DNA of 46,963 nucleotides, taken from contig JADGJT010000168.1 in NCBI GenBank assembly GCA_027604005.1, positions 1 through 46,963 on the forward strand. Reading direction: 5' to 3'. The first letter of the stretch is position 1; each line of letters starts with the position of its first letter. This document shows positions 20,623 through 30,459 of this stretch, piece by piece. A model generated the notes under the pieces. It saw only the letters and a list, made by a program, of their open reading frames with translations. It was not told the DNA's origin and did no database searches. This DNA is from Dinochytrium kinnereticum. Lineage: Eukaryota > Chytridiomycota > Chytridiomycetes > Chytridiales > Chytridiaceae. Position numbers and translations under genes: made by a program.

Positions 20623-21154
20623 ATTGAGAGTGTTGGTTGATGCAGGTCGATTCGATGTGGTCTGGCAGGCAGGCAGGCAGACAGAGGCAGGCAAAGGTTT
20701 CGTCTGTTTCAGAGCCAAGCTGTTGGAAGTTGTCAAGATTTCTTTCCTCAGGGTGGTCAGTCAAGTCACTGGCGTGGTAACAGTGATGAATGAGGTATTT
20801 TAGTGGCAAAGGGCAAGAAAATTGCAGCCTCGTCTGGCTGTGGTCTTGGCTGATTTTCTTTTGTCAACAGCAACCTTTGGGCTCAAACTGGGCGACCCCC
20901 TTGATTGCTGGCTGCTGCTGCATTCCTTCTTATGCATTGCTTATGTGTTAAATACGTATTAATTCATGTGTATTTATTTATTTATTTATTTTCACCAGCA
21001 TCCAAACGATGTTTATTATTATTTATTATCACCAGCAGTTGTTATTATTGTTAATGTTATCATCATCAGCCACTATTGCTGTTGCTTCTCTCATGCCCTT
21101 GAACAAAAGTTACAACCAATTGGGCTGGATGCGCTCATGCATGCATCCTTTCTT

Positions 21155-21216
21155 CCATCCATCCATCCATCCATCCATCCATCCATCCTTCCTTCCTTCC
21201 TTCCTTCTTTCCTTCC
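21155..21216. repeat. (ATCC)n and (TTCC)n microsatellites
   Basis: About eight ATCC/CATC units run directly into about six TTCC units, forming a continuous pyrimidine-rich tract upstream of the plus-strand Cys-rich gene. Confidence 0.9.
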
Positions 21217-21346
21217 CATGGCTATGGGCAGCCTGAAGACAGACATAGACGGTCCAGAATAATAATAAATAATGGAGAAAAAATGTACAACTAAAAGCAT
21301 TTTATTTTCGTAAAGTTTTTTTAGTCAGAGTGAGAGTGAGGAAGAG

Positions 21347-22778
21347 ATGGAAGACCAGCAAACGCAACAACCGCCTGATGCCCACACCACCCCCATCCCA
21401 ACCCTCACCCCCACCTCCACCACCCCCCCTAACGACAAGGTGAAGACCAAGGTCCATTGTGAGCATGGCAACAGGTCAAGGAATTGCCGCGAGTGCAAGC
21501 ACATGGGCGTTGGCGGGGCAGACCTCTGTGATAGCCATTTCAAATACAAGTACCTGTGCTTCCAATGCTTTGACGAGGGCAGGAATCCGACTTCCATCTG
21601 CGAGCATCGTCAGAACCGTGAGTGTCTGCATTTCTGAATCTCTGGGCACTATGTCTTTTTAGTGATTTTAGGAGGGAGTGGCTGGGAGGACTTTGGTGAA
21701 TGGAGAGCTGGGTTACCATTGGAGACAAGGGTCATTGATTTTTTCTTTTGTGGCGTCCATATCTCTCGGTGCTGATTTCATAGACGTCTTTGATGACGAT
21801 GTTGAAGGCTATCTTAACGGCATCATGATCTGACAAATAGTTTGGGTTTTGTAGGAACTCAATGCAAGATATGCCATCCTGCTTACAGAAGAAGTACCAA
21901 GAAAAAGGCAGGAGAGTCGTCAGATCAGACAAATCCCGAAGCAATGAGTACCAGTATGGGTGTTCAAGGCGAAGCATCTCCAAAACCAGTGGTTCAAAGG
22001 AAGAAACGGGCATCAAACAAAAAGGAGCATGTGATCCCAAAGTGTCTGACCACCGGCTGCAATAATCTTCAAATGGTGTCAAAGGAGAACGTGCCTCAAA
22101 GGTGTATATTTATTCTTGTTTTGTTGTTGATTGCTCATTTTTCCCTGCCGTTTGGGAATCCTACCTTTTCATTCTTTTGATGCTCAATAATTTATATACT
22201 CCTTTTCTTAATCACCTGCCAATACCTGCAGTCTATGCGAATCATGCAACCACAGAAGAAACCGTGATCAACGACGCCTTGATAGGCATGACGCTAGATT
22301 CTCCGACGAATATCATGACCCCAATTATGTATCCCCCGACGGCAAGCAACCATGGGAAGAAGACAGGCCCGGGGAACCCTGGCTTCCACTCGGCGTCAGC
22401 AAGAACGATCTTATGGACACAATGACCGCCGATATCCCAACAAAGACCAGCGGCCCCTCCTCTATAACCAACCATGAGTCAACACTCACCCCCACACCAA
22501 GCGATGCATCTGACGGTCCCAACGTTTTTTCCGTCGCCTCACTTCTCAGCAGCAACAGTAACACTCTCACGCCTCCGCCGTCAAGATCCGAGTTACGGAA
22601 ACGGTCGGCGTCTTCAAGTGATGGGGAGGTTGGGGAAGGGGATATGCAAGAAGGACGGAAGCAGCAGAGAATTGAGGGGCAAGGAATCACAGATTCGTCG
22701 TCTCTGTTTCACGCATTGTCAAACCTGTACCTACCACCTCATTATGAGAAATGGCCCCACTCAGCAATCTTGCTATAA
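21347..22778 (+). CDS. Cys-rich protein with CEH...RxxCxxC repeats
   Basis: CDS is join(21347..21617, 21855..22101, 22232..22778), 354 residues, phases 1 and 2 closing. After a Thr/Pro-rich head, four Cys/His modules follow. They are HCEHGNRSRNCRECK, DLCDSHFKYKYLCFQCF, ICEHRQNRTQCKICH (spanning the first intron), and a pair PKCLTTGCNN plus SLCESCNHRRNRDQRR (spanning the second intron). That introns fall inside two modules and the motif continues across them supports the splice model. Spacing suggests small zinc-binding knuckles. The C-terminal half is disordered and Ser/Thr-rich with a basic patch (RSELRKRSASSSD). CEH/CxxC repeats occur in scattered eukaryotes without known function; a nuclear or nucleic-acid-binding role is only a guess. 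The downstream neighbour ISY1 starts 175 bases after the stop. Confidence 0.8.
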
Positions 22779-22953
22779 GAAATTCTCTTTTTTTGCCCTT
22801 CTATATCTCTCTGTACTATACACATCTAATTATGAATAACAAAATGAGCACCGCATTCGTTTCATGCATACATCCTCCTCGTCTTATTGTTTGCCTATTT
22901 CTCAAGTTTCCTCATCCAAATTGTCCAGCAGAAAAGAAATTTGACCCGCAAAA

Positions 22954-24138
22954 ATGGTGAAGCACTTTCTAGCATCCCTCAACTCCCTTACTATTATAAA
23001 CAGGCACGAAATGAAGAGAAGGCGCAATCAATGCTTTACCGGTTCCGAGAAGCCCAGGCAGTCGAGCTGGGTGTGAGGAAATTTGAAAAGCGGCCGGCTA
23101 GCGCAAACATGGTGGATGACCCTAAGGAAGCCGAAAAGTGGAGAAACCATGTCATCAGGGAGCTTACCAGGAAGGTCGCCAAGATTCAGGATTGTAGGTT
23201 CCTTTGAATTCTTTGGATCTGCAAGATATTATGTGGGATGATGCTTTGGCATGCACCCACCCCCCTTGTTTTTTTATGATGATTGACCTCAGTTTTTTTT
23301 TCTTCCGTTGCTCGTTTTCAGCGGCACTTAGCGAGCATGACGTTCGGGATTTGAACGACAAAATCAATAAGCAGTTAAGAGAAAAACGAGCCTGGGAGTA
23401 TCGAATAAAAGAGCTAGGCGGGCCGGATTATCGGGTATGGGATTTGCTTTCTGGTTTGTTCTTTTTGTCCCTATGCAAATGCTGGCTTGATCTGACTATA
23501 ATAATTCAATAAAGAGATCCAATAGATTATTTGATGATAATGGGAAAGAAGTACCAGGCTCACAGGGATATAGGTTTGGACTACATTTGTTCCTGTTGTA
23601 GGGATTGTAATGCCCCCCCCCCCTTTTTTTTTTTTGGTTTAGATATTTCGGAAGGGCAAAGGAGTTACCAGGAGTAAAGGAACTTTTTGAGCAAGAAGGT
23701 TTTGAAAAGTGCAACTTAGGCGGAACTAACCGACATGTTGTAGAAATGGAGGAGAAAAGTAAAACAAGGTCAGATATGTTTAGAAGTGTGGATGCGGATT
23801 ATTACGGGTACCGTGATGAAGATGATGGAAAGCTCTTGGCTTATGAGAGGCAAATAGCTGAAGGTGAGAGTCTGAGTAAATGCGGGTGAACTGAGTATTT
23901 TTGGCAGGGGCTGATGGAGAAACGGAAGAGAAAGTCCCACAGACGGCACAAAAAGAGATTCTACAGGATCTTATGTTCATCAACCCAATAAAAGTGCCCA
24001 CAAGTCAGGATATGGAGGCTTGGCTTATTCAGCGTAGAAAACAGGTTGGCTTTTGAATTTTAAAGTGATTGTTGGAATCATTCTCACTCTTCTTTTAAGG
24101 AACTGGTGAACAAATTCCTTGGACCTGTATCGACATAG
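22954..24138 (+). CDS. ISY1: Pre-mRNA-splicing factor ISY1
   Basis: CDS is join(22954..22956, 23004..23193, 23322..23434, 23515..23573, 23643..23863, 23908..24044, 24100..24138), 253 residues. ISY1 belongs to the NTC (Prp19-associated) part of the spliceosome and acts around the first catalytic step. The N-terminus MARNEEKAQSMLYRFREAQA, then EAEKWRNHVIRELTRKVAKI, DLNDKINKQLREK, YRIKELGGPDY, GKEVPGSQGYRYFGRAKELP and DADYYGYRDEDDG match the family in order. The first coding exon holds only the ATG; the 47-base first intron begins directly after it (GTGAAG) and the second exon begins with codon 2. The family's invariant MARN start justifies this. Introns are 44–128 bases. The tail after residue 200 is shorter than in metazoan homologues. 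Confidence 0.92.
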
Positions 24139-24256
24139 TATTTCTTCCTGACCCGACTACTCAACGATCTATTTCAGCGCAACAGCAATTGTTTGCGATA
24201 CATGTATACTTAGGAAATAAATAATCTTGAATTGAATCTGTCCCCTTTTCCACTCT

Positions 24257-24895
24257 TCACGTCCGCCTCATGAGAGCCTTCATCACTCTTGCCCTTTCTC
24301 TAACTTCCACCTCCCATCCCAAATCAATCCAACTTTGCTCGCCAAACCTTTTTCTTACATCCTCAACATTCGACTCTGTTCCAACTTTCAACCCTTCCAC
24401 CAACATTCGAAGAACAATCACCTCTTTCTCATAGGCGGCAACCATGGAATCAATCCAGGAAGCCACTTCAACAATAACAGGGACGGCTAAGACTCTATAA
24501 GAAGCCTCTTCATCTCCTTCATCTCCACCATCTCTCCGGTCCTTAAACGCTGTAACAGCTTTAGCAACCGCATCCCGCCTTAAAGCCCCCATGCCGGACC
24601 CGACCGTCAGCTCCAGTCTTTCAACGCATCCACGTAGCCCAATCAAACCCTCTTCAACCGCCATCGTTTGCTTAGCAACGAGCCGTGGGATGAGGTCGGG
24701 CTGTTTTGAGAGGAGGAGAACGGGGATTTGGTCTTCTTTGGCCAGGGTGAGAGTTGTGGACCTTTGCATCAGTTGATTGGAGATGGCGGAGAGGTGGAGG
24801 GTGGATTCTTCGTGTTGCTTGTCCCATGTTTCTTGGAGATTCTCAAGACGGTCCAAGAGCTTCAAGGCGGTGGAGAGGGTTGGGTCGCGGTCCAT
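24257..24895 (-). CDS. Likely AIRIM/C1orf109-type ribosome-maturation factor
   Basis: A single-exon frame of 212 residues, almost entirely helical. The pattern LDRLENLQETWDKQ near the N-terminus, then QPDLIPRLVAKQTMAVEEGL and LRGCVERLELTV, and later VIVEVASWIDSMVAAYEKEV follow the order of C1orf109 (AIRIM). There a FPDLKERLRRKQ-like motif and a WLxDxExxY-like helix are found. That protein works with the AFG2 ATPases in 60S maturation in human cells. Similarity is patchy and judged by eye, so an unrelated helical protein remains possible. It is convergent with ISY1 (118 bases between stops) and divergent from the cupin gene. Confidence 0.6.
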   Translation of the reverse strand: MDRDPTLSTALKLLDRLENLQETWDKQHEESTLHLSAISNQLMQRSTTLTLAKEDQIPVLLLSKQPDLIPRLVAKQTMAVEEGLIGLRGCVERLELTVGSGMGALRRDAVAKAVTAFKDRRDGGDEGDEEASYRVLAVPVIVEVASWIDSMVAAYEKEVIVLRMLVEGLKVGTESNVEDVRKRFGEQSWIDLGWEVEVRERARVMKALMRRT

Positions 24896-25138
24896 GGGTG
24901 AGATATCGACTCTTTAATATTCATTACGCATTTGAAACGCTAATATTTAATTTTTTGAAATATACAAGCAAAAACACAACGATTGTTGCACGAGATATTT
25001 CACAGAGTAATGCTAGTCACACATGTTATTATTTGCCACAAAACCTCACCAATATCTCTGTGCTTGCTGTTTTTTATTCTCCATATTTATCAATTATTAC
25101 AGTGTTCACACCCTCGTCGGTGCGACAGTCACTTCCTC

Positions 25139-25681
25139 ATGTCCACCCCCACAAACGAAGCCCATGCCAACGGCGATCATCTCATCAAACTGTTCAACCT
25201 CCTCCCCCACGTCGAAGGCGGCCACTACCCACAAGTTTACAAATCCCTCGACGAGATCCCTGCATCCAGCCTCCCCACACGCTTCACGGGATCAAACCCC
25301 AGAGCCTTCAGCACCTCCATCCATTTCCTCCTTCGATCCACCGAGAAAAGCCACCTCCACCGTCTAAAGTCCGACGAAACCTGGCACTTTTACCGAGGAG
25401 ATGCCCTCAAGGTCATCATGCTGGACGAAGAGAAACAAACCATGACCTCTGTTCTCATTGGGCAGAACTTTGAAGAGGGTGAAGTTCCACAATTCACCGT
25501 CCCTCACGGAGTCTGGTTTGGATCCTTCTCAACGGGGAGGTACTCTTTTGTGGGGTGCACTGTTTCTCCAGGATTTGATTTTGAGGATTTTGAGCTTGCG
25601 GAAAGGGATGAGTTGGGGATGAAGTTTGAAGGAGCGGGGGAGGAGGTGAAGAGCATGATCAAGTATTTGACGCGAGAGTAG
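25139..25681 (+). CDS. Cupin_5 (DUF985) family protein
   Basis: A single-exon frame of 180 residues. The ATG at 25139 was chosen because the cupin_5 start, LIKLFNLLPHVEGGHYPQVY, follows about 15 residues later; the frame extends farther upstream without family features. Characteristic elements are STSIHFLLRSTEKSHLHRL, DETWHFYRGDALKVIML and VPHGVWFGSFS, the two halves of the beta-barrel with His/Glu positions suited to metal binding. It ends with PGFDFEDFELAERDEL, as in the family. Members are small soluble proteins of uncertain function, some annotated as epimerase-like; no substrate can be named. No signal or TM segment was seen. Confidence 0.9.
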   Translation: MSTPTNEAHANGDHLIKLFNLLPHVEGGHYPQVYKSLDEIPASSLPTRFTGSNPRAFSTSIHFLLRSTEKSHLHRLKSDETWHFYRGDALKVIMLDEEKQTMTSVLIGQNFEEGEVPQFTVPHGVWFGSFSTGRYSFVGCTVSPGFDFEDFELAERDELGMKFEGAGEEVKSMIKYLTRE

Positions 25682-25955
25682 CTTGGACTGCAAATAAAGG
25701 AGAGCAGTAAAGCACGATAATTACACTCACGAAAAGAAAAAGAGAAGCCAGTATGCCAACAATCGAGCACAAGAAGAGGCGCCGAGAAGAAAGGAACCAG
25801 GTGTGCTGGGATGAGGGTATAAAAAAAAAAAAAGAAAAGAAAAGAAGACCATTCATCCATCCATATTACAAAATCCCCAACCAAACGACGTTTCCTCGAC
25901 CCCACCCAAACGACAACAAAATAATAGCAAGCATATGAGGAAGCAAATAAGGCAT

Positions 25956-26731
25956 CTAATCAGTCTTGGCCGCCGATCCAGCAACGACCGCAGGCTCAGC
26001 TTTGGCCTTCTTCAATTTTTCCCTCGCCATCCTTACCATCTGCTCCTTCCTGGCCCTCAAATTTGACTCCCGTCCCTCCCTCGTAGGTTCCCAAACCTTT
26101 TCATGAACGCTCGGCATCGGAACAGAATCGTCCTTGATGAAGTTCTTCAAAGGGTTGGTGGTGGGTCCAGTCTTTGAAGATGAGCTGCTAATAGGTTGAG
26201 GGGGCTTTCATAAGAGAATTCAATTAGAGAAGGTTATTGGGGAGGAGGGTGAGGCTTACAGGAACAAGAGCGCCAGATAAGATATTATCGCACGTAGCTT
26301 CGACGCTACCAGTGGCAGCCAGATCAGCTTCAATCACATTACGGGGAAAATGAGGGAACATGCTCAACACGGTATCAACCTATCGACAAGTAAATAACAA
26401 CGAAACCTTAGGAGGGCTTGAAGGAAAGAGAGTTGGGATTCAGATCGCCTTACCTGAGCGGGCGAAACGGGATGTAGCCTCCTAGGCTGACTTCTGGCTG
26501 CTCTTTGGGCCCCATTTCCTCTCGCGGCACCGGAACCATTGGCAGGGGCGGGATCACCACCTAAACACAATTCATGAGCATTATTACTTGCCCATGCAGA
26601 GAAAGGGTAACGCCTCGTTGAATTCAGAAGCGTAAGGGATTGTGGAAAGAATATCGGGTACCTCCAAAAAGAAACCTGATCAAGAAGAAGAGGATGACAA
26701 GCGCAACGATGGTCGTAACTGAATCAGCCAT
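25956..26731 (-). CDS. Membrane-anchored CUE-domain protein
   Basis: CDS is complement(join(25956..26204, 26260..26379, 26454..26560, 26662..26731)), 181 residues; phases close. Residues 5–23 form an N-terminal membrane anchor (VTTIVALVILFFLIRFLFG). After an Ala/Gly/Asn linker, a CUE domain occupies about residues 59–98 (VDTVLSMFPHFPRNVIEADL, then EATCDNILSG). The MFP and the di-leucine-like end (here IL) are the usual ubiquitin-contact points. The C-terminus is a basic helix (RARKEQMVRMAREKLKKAKA). The layout resembles yeast Cue1/Cue4, ER proteins acting with ubiquitin-conjugating enzymes. No separate E2-binding region is evident, so Cue4-like is the better comparison. It is divergent from the Yippee gene. 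Confidence 0.85.
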
Positions 26732-27070
26732 GCCGTTTTAGCTTCTTGAAGATTTCCTTGAAAATTTTCCGTGGTGGTTGTTAAAGACAGATAGATCAAG
26801 TCTTGCCTTCAAAGGCGTTAACTGCGGTCTTCACAATCCTATAATAATGAGCAGTTTCCCTGTCCATTTATGACGCGAGGTTGAATAGCCTTGATATGTC
26901 TAAATAATCAGCAATATGCAAAAACACAAGTCCATGCGATTGCTGTCACTGAGCTTAGATTAAACAATTGAATTAAACCACGTCGGCATTATTAGTGGTC
27001 TTAGCTTAAATGTTGATTCAATGCAGGCGTTCGATATTGTTTCATCAAGTATACTTAAGGATTGTCACTA
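26732..27070. promoter_or_regulatory. Shared upstream region of the CUE and Yippee genes
   Basis: 339 bases between divergent starts must contain both promoters. AT-rich with no evident coding frame. I do not identify specific factor sites. Confidence 0.5.
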
Positions 27071-27591
27071 ATGGTGGCACTGGACCACTCAGAGGTTCAG
27101 CTCGACGACCCAAACCGCATTTACACCTGCCGTGTCTGCAACGCACACCTGGCAAAGCATAATGATATAATATCAAAGGTATCTAAAAACAGCAGTTTTC
27201 TTAATCGCTTAAATGTCGGGGCGGGGGAAACTAGGCATTTCAGGGCCGGCATGGAAGGGCATACCTGGTGAAGCACGTTGTAAACATCACGCTTGGTGAA
27301 TGCGAAGACAGGCTTCTTATCACTGGAATTCACACGGTTGCGGATGTATCTTGTAACAGTTGTCAGGCGGTTATCGGGTGGAAGTATGTTTATGCTTTTG
27401 AACAGAGGTACGAGACAGTTGTTTTGACCTTCGACTGAATACAATGGTATTGCCCATCAAAGCCAAAAGTACAAAGAAGGTTCCTACATTGTTGAGGTGG
27501 GCATTGTGGATATGAAGAAGGTATTGACTGTATTTTTGATGTGTTTTAGAAAGCGATGATTGCAAAGGAGAACTTGTGGGAGTTCGATTGA
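27071..27591 (+). CDS. Yippee-like zinc-binding protein
   Basis: CDS is join(27071..27178, 27235..27407, 27463..27496, 27550..27591), 118 residues, the usual length. The Yippee fold binds one zinc through two CxxC pairs, here CRVC (about residue 20) and CNSC (about 75). Other landmarks are FQGRHGRAYLVKHVVN, ERLLITG-like DRLLITGIHTVADV, VIGWKYVYAFEQSQKYKEGS and the end IVEKAMIAKENLWEFD. The third exon is only 34 bases, and the last intron was set at 27497–27549 because it restores the family C-terminus; a closer donor would leave a 29-base intron. Yippee proteins are conserved from fungi to animals, and in several cases are linked to CTLH/GID-type ubiquitin ligases. Confidence 0.92.
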
Positions 27592-27936
27592 GACGAGGTT
27601 CTTGCTACTTGAATGATATGTGTCCATGTAGAATAGCTTATGTGAAGAGATTAGGAATATTTAAAAACGTGCCGTTTCTTTTCCGAACGTCATTTCAAGC
27701 AATCACTTTTTAAGCAGCATTCACATGTATTCAGACGGTTGAAGTCAGAAAAAGAACGAAGCTTACAAGAGGGGAGGACAAACATCAATCATGAGGATAA
27801 TGCATCTTAATGTCAAGACAGGGTAGGAGGAAAAGCAGGATGTAGGTCAATGGAGTCCGGATAACTTAAGAATGGAATAACAACCGAAAAAAAGCCTCTG
27901 AAGACTAAAACGTCACAGAGTCACGAACAATCAGAA
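27592..27936. other. Convergent 3' region
   Basis: Sequence between the Yippee stop (plus) and the ISN1 stop (minus). It should hold both 3' UTRs. No coding signal seen. Confidence 0.6.
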
Positions 27937-29573
27937 TTAAACCCTCTTTGCAGCCTTAAGATACCCATAGAGTTGCTGAAGCACCTCCGCAGTCTCCTCA
28001 GGGGACGTTATCCAAGTAGTACAAGCACAAGACCTAGTGAGGATATCGTTTCCAGTCGATAAAAACTGATCTCCAACATGCAAAGTCTCATGACCAGCCG
28101 TCTTCAAATAATCCTGAAGAATCTTAACACCGATAAGCTTGTTACCAATATCCACCCATGCATCGGATCCACCATTAAAAGCGCAGAACGGAAGAGGCTC
28201 AAACTCTTCATAGTCAATCACGCTGTTCAAAGAATCATTCGACGCAGCCGATCTCAAGCCTCCCTCCCTAACCTTTCGGCGCTTAGTACGCTTAGCGTGT
28301 TGGTAATTGTTCAACCTCCTCTGAGCAGCCAAAACGAACTCGTCAAGCTGCTCGCGGGAAAGACGTTCGGTGCCGGGTTTCGAGATGACACCGACTGCCC
28401 TCTCTTTGCGCAAAATCGTCACCTGTTCAGAGAGACCCAACTCGTCGGCAACTTCAGCCATACAGCTTTGGCCAACATCAAGGAGATCTGAGATTCGATC
28501 GGTCGCGGTAGACCAGCTGCGGACATTGGCGGGTTGGTACTTTTCTTCAGGGAGGTAGACCAGGTGATCGATTGAGGAGTCGTAGAAGAATAGGTAGTTG
28601 CCTTTCAAGAAAAAAGCTTGTTAGATAAAGAAAACAACAAGAATCAGGCCATACATTCTCCACCCAACACGTAGAATCTACTCCTTTGCACGGGCGTTAA
28701 ATCCGACCTTTTTATCCCCTCCAATAACCCCGAAAGCCTCTTCTCGTACTTTGGAGCATCTCCAGCGTACCCAGCAGCCGTAACAATCGCCACATAAATA
28801 TCAGCCCTAAGCAAGGCCACAAGGCTTCCAACCAAAGCAGAGTCAGCCGCAAAGTCAGCACCGTCAGCGTAGAGAGTCATATCTCCATCAAAAGTGATCA
28901 GGCGAAGAGTAGGAGCGATGGCAGTGACTTGAGCGGTGTTAAGAATGTGACGGATGTCGTTGAAGGACGGGGGGACGAATCTTCGGGATGAGATGGACCG
29001 TTTTTTGTTCAGGAGAAGAAAGCTTTCAACCAGGGGAAGGGCTGTGAAAAAGCGACCGATGCTTGGGACCAGCTGGGAAAGACGAGATAATTCAGGGAGA
29101 CCAGCTAGATATATACGTGTTAAAACTTTCATAGCAAAACCACATGAAACGGAGCAAGACTCAACTGTTCTGGTGGAGAATATGATCCAAAACTAGGCCC
29201 TCAATACATTCCAAAACCTCACAATACCGCTTTATGTTAAGATCATGATCAGGTAGCTCCAAGTTTCCAAGACTTCCCTCTGTCAAGGTCCGTTTCAAAA
29301 CGGCACCTTCCCCATCCTTTGTCATAGTGACATCCTCCATATGAGGCTTTCCGTTGCTTCCTGAAAGTCCCAGCTTCTTTCGAATATGATGAGGGGCATC
29401 CGCTGCCGACAGCGACGATGAGGTGGGGCGAGCTGACTTTGGACGCGCATGGAGAATGAATGGTGTCAGGAGAAGAGATTTGATGAATTCGATAAATCTA
29501 GGTATAGAAAAGTGTCAGACAATACGCTTGCTAGTGAAAGTCTTCCAGTACTCACGCATCTCGCTTGTGGGCT
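27937..29573 (-). CDS. ISN1: IMP-specific 5'-nucleotidase ISN1, 5' end missing
   Basis: Supported CDS is complement(join(27937..28601, 28655..29104, 29166..29497, 29556..29573)), about 488 codons, partial at the 5' end. ISN1 hydrolyses IMP to inosine in purine salvage. The family N-terminal helix is seen as AHKRDAFIEFIKSLLLTPFI, followed by LVPSIGRFFTALPLVESFLL, SFNDIRHILNTAQ and the HAD motif LITFDGDMTLYADG with its nucleophile Asp. Further landmarks are IVTAAGYAGDAPKYEKRL, NGGSDAWVDIGNK, ETLHVGDQF (HAD motif 4 acidic site) and TTWITSPEET. Internal introns close in phase. The few residues before AHKRD, including the start codon, are not found; a 10-N gap between homopolymer runs lies about 110 bases upstream. 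The missing exon probably lies in or beyond that join. Confidence 0.92.
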
Positions 29574-30459
29574 CTATATGTAAGAGTGTTTGTTTTTTGT
29601 TTTGTCAAGGTGTGAGTTTTTCATTCCCAGAGCAATGCAAAAAAAAAAGAAAGATGGGGGGGGGGAGGGACGGGGGGGGGNNNNNNNNNNCCCCCCCACC
29701 ACCCCCCCCCCCCCGGCCCCCCCCCGCCCCGCCGGCAGCACGCGGGCCAGCTTCACGATCTGTCTTCAGGCATTCATTTTCTTCATCCCCGGATCCGCCA
29801 TAGCGAGCATAACTTATCCAGCCAGGACAAATACAGGCGATCAACGGGAACAGAGGGCCAAACCTAATCTCCCTTGGCGGGATTCCGGATTGGCCAACAC
29901 GCTATTATCCATTCATCACATTCTTCGACCATATGGCTGAAATCAGTCAGCTCAAGCAGTAGGCATATCCTGAACGACGTTCAAAGAGGGGCATATCGGA
30001 AGTATCTGTTGGTTGATCATCATGAGATTCACCAAAGCTGGCCCACTTTTCTAAACACTTGAGGCAGAGCATGCAGGATCTCATAGTCTGGATGCAACAT
30101 GTTTACCTGAGAGCGTAGGTGGTTGCATAGAGCGAGTGGGACATGTTCCGAACGGCGTGTGGGATTAATGATTACAGAAATCGACAAATCTTGGTGAAAT
30201 GGGCAAAAAGAGTGGATTCGATACTCTGTAACTTTATTGATAAAAATGCTGTATGACTTTTGAGGAATGAGGAAAGGTGAAGCATAAATGCCACCAGTCA
30301 TGGATGCAGAGGTTGAAGGATGATGCTAAAGGGCAAAAAAGAAAATAAAGGAGAAACATTAATTTGTAAACAGGGCAAGGAGGTTTGCATAGAAATAACA
30401 CGAAAATCAATCGGCCACCTTCAAGGCAAAAAGTCTAGAATAAACTAAATGGCAGATGT
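29574..30459. other. Intergenic region with a 10-N assembly join
   Basis: Contains the N run at 29681–29690 flanked by a G-rich run on the left and a C-rich run on the right, which looks like a low-quality scaffold join. To the right, 29750–30459 holds no frame with recognisable motifs. It should contain the missing first exon of ISN1 unless that was lost in the join. Confidence 0.6.
29681..29690. other. Assembly gap (10 N)
   Basis: Ten N bases separate a G run from a C run. The true distance and even the continuity of the two sides are uncertain. Confidence 0.99.

Larger units (their letters stand above)
20541..21346. other. Divergent intergenic region with tetranucleotide repeats
   Basis: This region lies between the start of the hypothetical gene (minus) and the Cys-rich gene (plus). 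It holds a (TGGA)n run, a CAGG-rich run at about 20664–20695, several TTTA/TTAT-rich stretches near 20970–21060 and a (CATC)n/(CTTC)n run. No coding frame is supported. Confidence 0.6.

Noticed and set aside
27497..27549. A 29-base last intron in the Yippee gene (donor at the later GTATTG)
   Set aside because: A 53-base intron with donor GTGGGC gives the exact family C-terminus and a normal intron size.
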